Assembly (NCBI GenBank): GCA_963920575.1
Contig: OY986967.1
Span: forward strand, 25,845,384 to 25,909,383
Reading direction: 5' to 3'
DNA: 64,000 nucleotides
From: Narthecium ossifragum
Lineage: Eukaryota; Streptophyta; Magnoliopsida; Dioscoreales; Nartheciaceae
Part shown: positions 10,901 through 21,355 of the stretch, piece by piece
Numbering within the stretch: position 1 is the stretch's first letter
Layout of the letters: every line of letters begins with the position of its first letter
Program-made: the position numbers and the translations under genes
The notes under the pieces: generated by a model
The model's input: only the letters and a program-made list of their open reading frames with translations
Told to the model about the DNA's origin: nothing
The model's database searches: none

Positions 10901-13900
10901 TCATATGAGCATAGTTTCTTTTCTGAACTGGACTTTCTATTATTGATTATGACTAAAAGGTACCAAACCATAAGGTTTTGGAAATTTTTAAATATTTCAG
11001 GTATTTGACTTGTTTGACACAAAGCACAATGGGATTCTAGGTTTTGAGGAGTTTGCGCGTGCTCTCTCTGTTTTCCATCCAAATGCGCCAATTGATGACA
11101 AAATTGATTGTAAGTTGAAAACCTTCTATTTCTCCCCTTGACTTAAACTTTTTGGATACTTTTGATCTTCTAGCTGATGTTTGGGAGTTTTGAGCCATAT
11201 GGGGTTTGGGATTTTCCCCCCCATTTATTGTAGTGTATAGATGACTATGCTGTTTTAATTTGATGAAAACTCCCGTGTAAGTTACGAGTGCAAGGCATTT
11301 TTGGAAGAAGGTGTACTCAATACTCTTTCCTGGTTGTTGTGTTCTTAGAATTAGTTGGTTTGAGATGACGCTTGCTGGAGTTGCCCCCATATTTAATGCT
11401 GATAACAATTTGAGCTTCGTGGGATTGAACTGTAGTTATCTGATAGTTTGTAGATCAATGCTACGGGTATCACTAAAAGCACAAAAACAAAAACATACTG
11501 ATGTGATGACCCCCTAAAATGCATGTATTGTCTATAAAAAGTTATCTTTGGACATTACAATAGTTACTGCAGATCTACCAGCTACTGGGATTCTACATTA
11601 GAAGTTTAATAATATATGGTGGCATGTGTGTTTATGAAGCATTTTCGCGTAATAGGCGTCATGCCAAACAAAAGACCAAACTAAGAAGCACTTTATAAAT
11701 TTTTTTTCTATAGAATAGCTAGGTTCTGTCATGATAGCAAAGACATTCTCTAATCCGAATAGAGTGGAGATTTTCACAACATTCATCAAATGCAAGGGAT
11801 GAGTTTGAGACATGTGTACATGTGAGAAGATGACTGTTCTTTACCATTCTGTAAAAAGAAGCATATGGTGATGAAAGCCGATAAGCTCATTGTGAAACTA
11901 CATACATCGATTACTCCAATAAATTGCATGTTCTGCCATTGAGGGTGATGGATGAAATATGTAGAGATAACCATACCATTTGCTCATTGTAAAAGAATCT
12001 TTCTGTCTTTTTATTATTATTATGGTTGCAGTACTTTCTTGTGGATGTTTCCTTATCCTAATATAGCTCCCAACCACACATATTATTTCCCATCTATCTT
12101 TTTGCCTGTTGCGATGCCAAACCAGATTTGTATGCCTTCAATATGTCTTCAAAAAGGCATTCGACCTAGTCTTTGGAGGTCAATATATGTGAGTTATTTG
12201 ATTTCAAAAAGCTTAAAAGTCATGAACTTAAAGGAATTTCTAGGAGTCTCACCTTGAGGCATGAGTTGAAACAAAACCTGAAAAAGGTCGTCCTCAGGAA
12301 TAGTGTCTCTTGCAATTCTTCCTGTTGTATTGTGCTCCTGTAGTAGTTGATTGCAGAGTATGACAGATTAATGGCGTAGTACCTTCTTTGACTGTGCACT
12401 TTAGGATAGCTTATTCATAAATGTTAGTCCATATGTGTACACTTAGCAGGTAGTGTAAATTATATATATATATATATGGCTATTTTCATGCAAGTTTGAT
12501 TCCAAAATCAGCCATTTGTTTGTGTTCCACAATGGAAATTTGGGACTCATTTTAATCCTACACGGTCTCTAGGAATCCTCAGCAAGAGGATTGTTGGCAA
12601 ACAGTAGGAATCTCCATCTTGGGGAAGCTAAGGCATCCACACCTGGAGGCCTAGGGTTTGCTTGATGATCCTCACCTAGAGGTAATAAGTGCAAAATGAG
12701 AGTAATTTATGCAGTCCTGCTTGAGAGAGTCCTTTACCGTGACAGCCTTCCCACATCAGTACCCTATGATTCATGTTAACATGTTCCTCTTACAAATTTA
12801 ACTCTTGCATACTAGACAGACTCAAAGTAGTCTCTTCTTCTGGGAAACTTCAGACAACTAGTTTGTCTAATTATCTGTTGGAGACTTCTATGCTTCTTGT
12901 CCCTTTTTGGGCTCTATGTTTGTATAGTTGTAAATCAAATTGCTTATTTTTTCCTGATGGAAGAGGTGAACTTACACAATTAAACATTGCAGTTTCATTC
13001 CAGTTGTATGATCTCAAACAGCAAGGTTTCATTGAAAGGCAGGAGGTAAATACATTGGAACTATGATCCATGTTATTAGGCTGTAGATACATTGAATGTA
13101 CCATACCTTGATTTTAGTTTATTGGTTTAAGAATTCTTGTTTCTAATTTGGTAGCACATGTTTATAACTGGCCACTGAGCAAATTCACTGGCGGCGTACA
13201 TAGTAAATGGAGAGTCTGGACTGTAAAGGAAGACACGAGGAACTCCTAAATTAGTGTCTGTGTGTCTGGAGTCTGACTAATTGCAGTTTAGCATCACAAG
13301 TTGAACTCCTTACTCCTGCTGTTCATGGATATAGCATTTTATTGTGTCATCTTTCAAAATATTTTTATTCTATGTTTGTTATCTATATTCTTATTTGCAG
13401 AGCCAGCTGAGTAACGATCCCTTAATGGCATGAGTAGCTTGTAAATGACTAAAAAAAGCTTAAAAAGGAAAAGTATGTTATCTATCATGCATAAACGTAC
13501 CTAAAACGATTCAAGTTTTATGATGTCCCACTTATTTTTGGTAAACCGAAATTGTTTTTCACTTCAAGGAGACTCAAATCCTAAATCTCATTCTTAAAAT
13601 CCCCAATTGGTATTCTATCTCTGGCTTCCAAATGACATCGTGCCCATGTCTGACAGACTCTGAGGTCTACTAGGGCTTTTATTTGGTGCATGGAAAATAT
13701 GGAGAATTACTCATCTATCCAACTAGAAATATTTTTTTTTTCTTGCCAACAATGCAGCTAAGTGCAATCAAAACATCAAACAACACGCTTCCGTAACAGA
13801 GACGCACCTTGGCACTATTTTCCTTTAGTATCCAAAGCTTTTTTTTTTTTTAAATGAAAGATACTTCTGATCATTTGCCTTGGTCAGGTCCTCCCGCTGA

Positions 13901-16793
13901 TAATTTTCATCTTTCTCATCCAACCAGTCCATGTAAAGTCTCAAAGTCTCTTGCGAATAGGTCATCTTCACTTTGCATATGGTGCTGTATCAATGATAGA
14001 TATTCCTCTCATATTTTCTGTTTTGGGTGAGTCGTATAGTTCTTGGTCTTCTTTTACTGTGGAGCTTCTTCAGTAAATGAGTAAACACTTAAATCAGCTT
14101 TTACTTTCTTTTTGTGGTTAAAATAACATGACCCAAGTGGTTACTTCTGTGATTTTATAAGCACCTCGTGACAGATTTGCTTGTCGCCTTGGTCATTGCT
14201 CCCGACCATATTCACATTAGTGACCTGATGGTTGTGGATGAATTATTTCACCTCTTATGATTGCATGAGAATAACTGCAGTTTACTTTATTTTCCTTGAT
14301 TGCTAATTGGGATGTAATTACTTTTTAAGATGCATTCATTCTGATTATTATTAATACTAGGTCCAGTAACTGGTCATAAGCCTAACATCTCTAATATATG
14401 TGCTTCTAATTAGTGACCATGCAAATGTTTCCCTAAAACTGACATCCCTGTGTTCTTGTGGGATAAAGGACATTCAATGAAAATCCGCAATTGTCATTCA
14501 TTTGGTAGTTTGAAATATGTGCTGCTGTTGCCTGTTTTCTTGGGTGCTTTCTCAAATTTTACCTAGATAGCTTTATATGCAGGTGAAGCAAATGGTGGTG
14601 GCCACACTTGCTGAGTCTGGCATGAATCTCTCAGATGATGTCATAGAGAGTATCATTGACAAGGTTTGTAGTGTTTACACACTATTGAAATTCTTTTGTC
14701 GACATGTTTGCTATTTACCTTATCCTGATGAGGCAAATGCTGTTATTTAAATTGATCTAATCTCAGCTAATGAGACTTAGCTATTGCCTTGAACATATGC
14801 TTGCCTCACATATTCAAACTATAAGGAATAGAAAGTTCTTTCCATGGTTCTGCATTACGGCATGATTCCTTTGAGTCAGAATTGATATAGTTAACTTCTA
14901 AGTGATGAATTAGTGCTTCATGTCTTTGTAAAGCACATGACAGCTTTTTCATCTTTACTTTTTGCGCCGCTGTCATCTTCACGTTTTCTCCCTGTTTTAT
15001 AAATGAATCCTTTGTGTGTGTAATTCTGTTTCAGACATTTGAGGAAGCTGATACAAAACATGATGGGAAAATTGACAAGGAAGAGTGGCGCAGTCTTGTC
15101 TTGCGACATCCCTCTCTTTTGAAGAATATGACACTCCAATACCTCAAGTAAGCATTTCCTTGTTTTTAGCAATAGTAGATCTAGCATTGTTTTTAAAATG
15201 TCAACTCTTGAATAACATGTATTCTCTTTTAAAGAATGTAGCATATAGCTTCCTCTACGTGGCATATATGTTAAGCCTACCTGAGTCACTTGGTGCCTAG
15301 TCATGGTGACTGCATTATAATGCCCAGGATGTTGGGCACAGCATTTTACCTTTTTTTTTGCATGCTTGTTTCTCTTCTGCTATATGGATGCTTAGGTAGA
15401 ATATGGTGTATTAGAATGACATTTTTCATAGCATATGAAAACGACTCTTCAGTGGTTGAAGGACGACATTCAAGAAGGTAAAGACTATGTGAAGTGCACA
15501 TGGAACCTATCTTTTAAAGTTAGTGGGTCATCCATGGGCAATCCATTTGATACAAAACCATATGGCAACCACATTTCTGCACGTATCTTTTGAACTTTAT
15601 GTGGGAGATGCTTCAAATGCTTTAGAACTGGCTTTGACAGTTTATGTTACTTTAGCAAAAACATGATGATCAGATTAGAACTCGCTGCAGCGGCCAGTGA
15701 TGATGAGATGAGAGCATGATGATCTTATTGCATGCCTGCAGCTTCTTCATCGGTGAATTGGTTAAACCAATAAAGGATACTGTTGACTCACAAATCAACT
15801 GTTCCTACAGTGGCAATTATACCATTGAAAGACAAATTCTAATTTAATTTAAATCAGGCTGTTGTTCGCAATTTTTTTCCTTCTTTCACATGCACTCTCT
15901 TACTGTACATTGGCTTCTATCTTGTAAGGCTGGGACCTTAGGTTTCTCATAGTGTAGAGTTTTCCATGATATTTCTTACTCAGTTATTTGTAGTATATTA
16001 AGTTCCTCAGTTAGATTAATGTATTCCGGTAATAAAGCGTCGAGGTCATATTCTAATCTCTGCTGTTTACTCCTTTGTGTTCACTTAAACGTTTCAATTT
16101 CCGTAAAACGTAATAATCATGCAATCAGTTTAACCTAGCTGGCAGGTTCATTTGCCACACTGTTCTCAAACAAAGAAGCTGAAGTTCATTAGCAACAAAT
16201 TGATTACTGAAAAATGAAGGACTTCATTGAGTTGCTATATTTGATGACTACATTCAGAAAATATGCTAGACTATGATCAAGTTTTTCAGATGATCCTAGG
16301 TTAACATATCAGGTTATTGCTTCTCGTACATAAAATTAGCCATGTAACTATTGTGGGGTAATGTTATAGCAACCTCACTGCCAGTGATATCCTGGCCATA
16401 AGCTAAGTTTCTAAGTGTTTCTAAGTAGGGAGCAAACGCTTACTGAGTTGTGTTATGTACATGAGAAAACTCGAAGAGGTTTTGAAAGTATAAAAGCTTC
16501 GCAGAGTTTATCCTGTGGAAATAAATATCGTTTCACTTTGAATGATGAGGAGTGCCACTCATTATAATTGGTTTAGCTTCAATGGCCATATCTGAAATGA
16601 ATTATCTTACTGGGTAGTGTAGTCTCTGTAAAGTTTATTCTTCTGAGTTCTGACTGTGTTTATGTTTTTCACATTTGATATCCTTTTTTTTTCCCAATCG
16701 GGAAACAAACTGACAATTACATATGCTATGGGCAGGGACATCACAACTACATTCCCAAGCTTTGTGTTTCACTCTCAAGTTGATGATACCTGA
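7893..16793 (+). CDS. CBL3: Calcineurin B-like protein, CBL2/CBL3 type (vacuolar calcium sensor)
   Basis: Eight coding exons: 7893-8016, 8417-8499, 8728-8787, 11001-11109, 12993-13045, 14583-14663, 15035-15147, 16736-16793. All have GT-AG borders and compatible phases. They give 226 residues, the length I recall for CBL2/CBL3. Four EF hands are visible: a non-canonical first loop (~56-69, [12 protein letters not shown]), then loops at 95-106 (DTKHNG), 132-143 (DLKQQG) and 176-187 (DTKHDG). The C-terminal FPSF motif (214-217) is the CIPK phosphorylation site in this family. The N-terminus lacks the MGC myristoylation start of CBL1/9. It has Cys4, Cys18 and Cys19 in a hydrophobic stretch, as in CBL2/CBL3, which are S-acylated and held at the tonoplast. 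CBL proteins bind calcium and recruit CIPK kinases to regulate ion transport. Whether it is the CBL2 or CBL3 orthologue cannot be decided here. Confidence 0.95.
8047..8229. mobile_element. Tourist-like MITE in CBL intron 1
   Basis: A 183-bp insert rich in GGGATAAGGGG / CCCCTTATCCC is flanked by TTA on both sides (8044-8046 and 8230-8232), the target duplication of PIF/Harbinger elements. The left part can fold on itself through GGGATAAGG and its complement. Terminal repeats are short and imperfect, so the borders rest mainly on the TTA duplication. Confidence 0.45.
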
Positions 16794-17549
16794 GGGCTGG
16801 GATTTACTAGGAGTTCAAGCATAGGCATGGCTGTTTATAATGCTTCATTCAACTCTTTTTAGGTTATGCAAGCATCATCAATGTACAATCCCCAGAGGAA
16901 TGCTTTGAAATGGATCTAGTGGTCGGTGGGAAGGTCGTCGACATCATGTATTCATGTTTGATCACCACACTCGTCTTGCTTAACCAAAATTATCTGTGAT
17001 TATGTTGATTATCTTTGTTTGCTCATTGATACTTATTCTGTTTTCGCAATACTTGGCCAAGTACAGAGGTCAGAAGCAGCTCCCAAATTGGTACCTGAGG
17101 GAATTGTACCTATTGTTTGAACAATTGAGCTTATCGCGGACAGAAAAGAGTGTTCATATTAGCAGCAATTCAAACCTTCTCTCTAGACTTGGGATTGGAA
17201 AATACCAAGTAATATTTCCATCTATGGAAAAAGGATAATACCTTTTTGTTTCCCCCTTCATAATTAGCAGATCATTTCTTTTTGTCATGGAAAGTTCATT
17301 GTGGATTTTCATGAGGATTACGTACATTCTTTCTAAATTACACCAATGTGCTGATTTAAGTAGAAGTGCTTATATGTGTTTTATTTTGTATTGTTGACCA
17401 CATGAAAAGGGCATTTGGTCTGAGTTAAGCAGAACGCTTTCATGTGATTTAAGATTTATATTGCAGTTTTTAATCTGAAATGCTAGTGTTACACGTGAAA
17501 GTGTCGTATGATTTTCCAATTTATGTTTGATGAAAGTGTCCTGCTCTGA
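16794..17549. other. 3' flank of the CBL gene
   Basis: AT-rich sequence that probably holds the CBL 3' UTR in its first few hundred bases. An open frame at 16996-17238 has no recognisable domain and lies in AT-rich DNA. Nothing else is supported. Confidence 0.4.
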
Positions 17550-18430
17550 AAAGTGGAATAAGAGTCCGCGTGTGCGGCACTTTGTTTTAGAAGACTTGGC
17601 ATGGCAGGATCTCGGTGAGGGAGTTCTTGTGGCGTGCTCGGTTTTGTTCTGAGCGCCATTGCCCAAGGTGTGGGAGGTTTGAGGAAGTTATTGATCACGC
17701 GTTGGTGGAATGTGAATTTACGCAACATGTGCTGCGGACTGTTGCTGGACGTTGCATGGAGGAGAAGGTCTGGAGTTCGGAGGAGGCTCGTGAGGCGTTG
17801 GTTCAATCCTCGTTTGCCCCCAACGCAGGGATGCTCAAGTCTTACTTAAATTATGAGATGTGGGAGACTTGGAAGGGTAGAAATAGAATCCTTTTTGGTG
17901 ATGTCGGGGAGCCTGCGGGGTGGCTCGGGAAGCGCTATGACTGGACTGGCGGAGGAGTTCCTTAGCATACTGTGGGTTGTGGCCTCATCGGCTAATGGAG
18001 GATGGGGTGTTGGTGCTTCAAAACGATGCTTCTTAAGATCCACGTACTAAGGCGGCTGCTACGGCGATGATGGCGATGGATGGTTCAGGTGGGTTGTTAT
18101 GGGTAGAGGGGGAGGTTATAGTTGCGGGCTCTGCATTGGAAGCATGGATGAAGGCTATCTTGTTGGCTGTGAGCCTGTGAGGATTGAGGAAGGTACTGGA
18201 GAAAGGGGTGAGGAGGGTTGTTATCGAGTCTGACTCTATGGTTTCTATTGATATTTTTAATGGCGGTTGTAGCCTCGGTTATAGTTGCAGGTTCTGCATT
18301 GGAAGCATAGATGAAGGCTATTTTGTTGGATGTGAGGAAGGTACTGGAAAAAGGGTCGAGGAGGGTCCTTATTGAGTCTGACTCTATGGTTGCTATTGTC
18401 CTATTGATATTCTTAATGGCAATTGTGGCC
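17550..18430 (+). pseudogene. Decayed LINE fragment (reverse-transcriptase zinc-binding region and RNase H pieces)
   Basis: The frame from 17615 reads CPRCGRFEEVIDHALVECEF, the C-x2-C...H...C pattern of the zf-RVT segment that follows reverse transcriptase in plant LINEs. It is followed by YEMWETWKGRNRILFG, also typical. Past 17965 the frame is broken. RNase H-like VIESDSMV appears near 18220 and again near 18385 because a ~163-bp block is tandemly duplicated. No reverse transcriptase core remains. A related LINE fragment is found on the minus strand at 62780-63290. Confidence 0.75.
18114..18430 (+). repeat. Tandem duplication of ~163 bp inside the LINE remnant
   Basis: The block starting GGTTATAGTTGCGGG at 18114 repeats from 18277 with scattered substitutions and a small deletion. 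Each copy encodes the same RNase H piece (ESDSMV). The duplication therefore occurred after or during insertion of the LINE. Confidence 0.75.
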
Positions 18431-18982
18431 GGATGAGGTCGTCGATGTGGTTCGTGTTGTTTGATCTACGGTGCTTAATTTTGATTTTGTCATTGTTGAC
18501 GAGAAAATCTTACTTCTGATCAGCAATAGTTAAACTAGTCAAAATTAGTCAAAATAAGGGACGTGTTAAGGTTCAACTCTTTCGAACTCAGTTTGAATAG
18601 AGGTGTTGAAGTTGCGGAAAAGTAGATGAGAAATAAAGATAGTGGAAAATGAAAGGTGAGAAGTGGTGGAAAATTGGACGATGAGAAATGGATGATGGGA
18701 AATATGGGTGAGAAACTATGTTAGAACTACTCATATGAGTGATAGAACTACTCCTATGAGTAATAGAGCTACTCCTATGAATGAAAGCTTCATTGCAGGA
18801 AATTTAAATAAAGAAAATGTTTCATTGATGAAATTTAAAGATACACGAAGATAAATAAGGCTACATTGAAAATAAAGATAAAAGGTTACATTGAAAATAA
18901 AGATAAAAGGCTACATTGGAAGTTGTAATGTGCAAGCTAATGTGCTTGTTAGGTGGTATAGGGTGAATTCGTTGGACTTTAA

Positions 18983-19155
18983 GGGGCTGTTTGGCGCGCC
19001 CCGGATCCCGTGGATTCCAATCCGCGGGATCCATGCGTTTGGATCCCGAGCGGATCCCAACGTCTCGCGCGGACGCCGGGGGCGGAATCCGCGGGCGCGA
19101 ATTCTGTCCCTTGGATATCGCGGATTCCACGGATCCGCGGAATTTAAACAGGCCC
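18983..19155. mobile_element. Tourist-like (PIF/Harbinger) MITE, 173 bp
   Basis: Ends GGGGCTGTTTGGC and TTTAAACAGGCCC form terminal inverted repeats. The element is flanked by TAA on both sides (18980-18982 and 19156-19158), the 3-bp duplication of PIF/Harbinger elements. The interior is GC-rich and partly palindromic, with GGATCC and CCGCGG repeated, in contrast to its AT-rich surroundings. Confidence 0.8.
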
Positions 19156-19239
19156 TAAGTGAATCCTTGGTGATGGGTCTGAATGTTTGGATGTGTTAAT
19201 GTAGTTTGTAGTGTCCATTAGCCTTCGGGTACAAAAAAG

Positions 19240-20175
19240 AAAAGTGGAATAACAATCTCAAGGAAGCCATGGAACTTAGCGGTTCATGTGTGATCTAAGC
19301 TAAGCGTATCAAAATATTGTTCATGAGGTGAACAGTAAGCCAAGTTGTGCCCAGTTTGCCAAATGCAGGAAGAGAGCATCACTCATGTCCGCTTTGAGTG
19401 CCAGTTTGCTCAAAGAGTTCTGCTGGCTATGATTAGAGACCTACAACTGGGTTGTGAATCGTAGGATGCTGATAGATATTTGGAGACGCTGGTGCAGTCT
19501 TCTAATCAACCAGGTATGGTAAAGATTAAAGCCTACATTGCATACGTTATTTGGCATATCTAAAAAATGAGAAACAAAGTAGTGTTTGAAGAAGACAGGA
19601 ATCGTCGGAGACGGTGTCGCGTCAGGCTATGAGGTTGGCAGATGAGTTTCTCAACAGGAAAGAGGTGGAATACAGAGCGGATAATAGAAGGATATGGGGT
19701 GAATCATTCAAGTTGATGCGTCGTTCTCTGGGGTTGGGGATGCGGCTGTTGTAGGGGTGGTCACGAGTGAGTATGCTCAGGAAGATAAGCTGTTATGGGC
19801 GATGGGAAGGCCGGTGGAGTCGCAGTCCACTCTACATGCTGAAATGAGAGCGATTCGATGGGGTTTGTAGTGGGCGAAGGATCGAAGCATCCAGATATTG
19901 GTGATAGAATCTGACTCTAAAATGAGTGGACATTCTCAATGAAGTTAGAATATGGCTGACAGAGGTAGGAGACGATGCTCGCGCCATTTGGGCTAAGCTT
20001 CTTGGGTTTGACTCTATCATATTTATGTACATTCCACGCGAAAGCAACGTCAGAGCCGATGGCGTTGCTCGTTGGTGTCGCCGGTCATAATCCATGTTTT
20101 GTTGGGAGTGTGAGGATGGCTTAGATAGATTGGAAGAAGTGAAGAAGTAATGTATGCTAGTCTTTGAGCTCAATT
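19240..20175 (+). pseudogene. Second LINE remnant (zinc-binding and RNase H regions)
   Basis: In one frame near 19336-19430 the sequence reads CPVCQMQEESITHVRFEC, the zf-RVT pattern. Further on, near 19715-19925, the pieces VDASFSGVGDAA, LHAEMRAIRWGL and VIESDSK are RNase H-like, with a stop codon after RWGL and frame shifts between pieces. The segment ends GAGCTCAATTAATGAAAC, a tail type shared by other LINE ends in this window. It is inactive. Confidence 0.7.
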
Positions 20176-20316
20176 AATGAAACAAAATAATTATTGTTCA
20201 AATTCTTATTAACCACAATATAAGAGCTTATTATTTCTCAATCCGGATCCGGATTGCAGCCAGAGATTCAACAGCACCCGTACCCGAAACTTTGTAAAGA
20301 TGAGGATTAGAAGCTA

Positions 20317-21048
20317 GGGATTTTTGCATTCCGATACCACGTATTTTCCCAGAAATGCATTTTGGTACCACCAAGTTTGGGATTTGCAATTTGATACCAT
20401 CAAATTATAAACTAAATGACATTTAATGCCGACTCCCAACTCCGTTAGTATAAGTTGACGGGAAACCGCTCACGTGCGCGCACGTGAGTGGTTTTACACC
20501 CATTTTCCGGGTTTTGGACCCGTTTCCCACCTTCTCCCTCCTCCTCCTCTTCTTGCTCTTCTTCTTCCTCTTCTTCTTCCTCCTCCTCCTCTTCTTCCTC
20601 TTCTTCTTCATCTCCCTCCTTCTTCTTCCTTCTCTTCTTCCTCCTCCTCCTCCTCTTCCTCCTCTTCCTCTTCTTCCTCTTCCTCTCCTTCTTCTTTCCT
20701 CAGCGTCCTCTTCCTCTTCTTCTTCTCCCTTCTTCTTCCTCCTTCCTTCCTCTTCTTCTTCCTCCCCTTCTTCTCCTCCCTTCTTCTTCCTCCCCTTCTT
20801 CTCCTCCCTTCTTCTTCTTCTTCTCCTCCTCCTCTTCCTTCTCTTCTTCCTCCTCCTCCTCCTCTTCTTCTTCCTCTGCATGCACGCTGACGTCACTAGT
20901 TTGCCGTCATGCCACATGACGCCGTTCGGGGGCTTGGATCACTTTGCTATGGTATTATAACTTAATAGTATCAAATTACAAATCCCAAATTTGATGATAC
21001 CAAAGTACATTTCTGGAAAAGTACGTGGTATCGGAATGCAAAAATCCC
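20317..21048. mobile_element. Mutator-type MITE with 9-bp target duplication
   Basis: The 732-bp element has inverted ends of roughly 95 bp that start GGGATTTTTGCATTCCGATA and match end to end with few differences. It is flanked by a perfect 9-bp direct repeat, TAGAAGCTA (20308-20316 and 21049-21057). Long inverted repeats plus a 9-bp duplication are the Mutator (MULE) signature. No transposase is encoded. The interior holds a CACGTGCGCGCACGTG palindrome near 20471 and a long pyrimidine tract. Confidence 0.9.
20525..20880 (+). repeat. Pyrimidine (TTC/TCC) tract inside the MULE MITE
   Basis: About 355 bp are almost pure C and T, as irregular TTC, TCC and CTT triplets. All frames on both strands look open because purine or pyrimidine runs contain few stops. 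The resulting Lys/Arg/Glu-rich or Ser/Leu/Phe-rich peptides are artefacts. A mirror-repeat purine-pyrimidine tract of this length can form triplex DNA. Confidence 0.9.
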
Positions 21049-21355
21049 TAGAAGCTACCTCCGTTAATTTTATCGGATCCGGATGGGTTATCTACTCTTG
21101 GTCTTGTCCCAGTAATCTAACGGGTTAGAAAATAGTCAGCTGATTCAGCCATGAGTCATGCCCGTTAAGAACAGTGGTTGGTTATCGGATCGCAGTGCTC
21201 CGTTATATGCCCGGTCGGTGGAATCGGGAAAGGTTTATAGAGGAAATAGGAATACTGGAAGCTTAGAGCAGAGCAGACGAGAGCCTCCACTTCGCCGGAG
21301 GAGTCCAAACCTTTGGGTTTCGCTGGGGAAGCTCTTGATCTCTCGAGCTCGGGAA

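Noticed and set aside
16996..17238. 80-codon frame downstream of CBL
   Set aside because: No family match and probable 3' flanking DNA; length within chance for AT-rich sequence.
20423..20917. Long Lys/Arg-rich and Ser/Leu-rich frames on both strands
   Set aside because: They come from a C/T-only tract that lacks stop codons in any frame; low-complexity translation of a MITE core, not genes.
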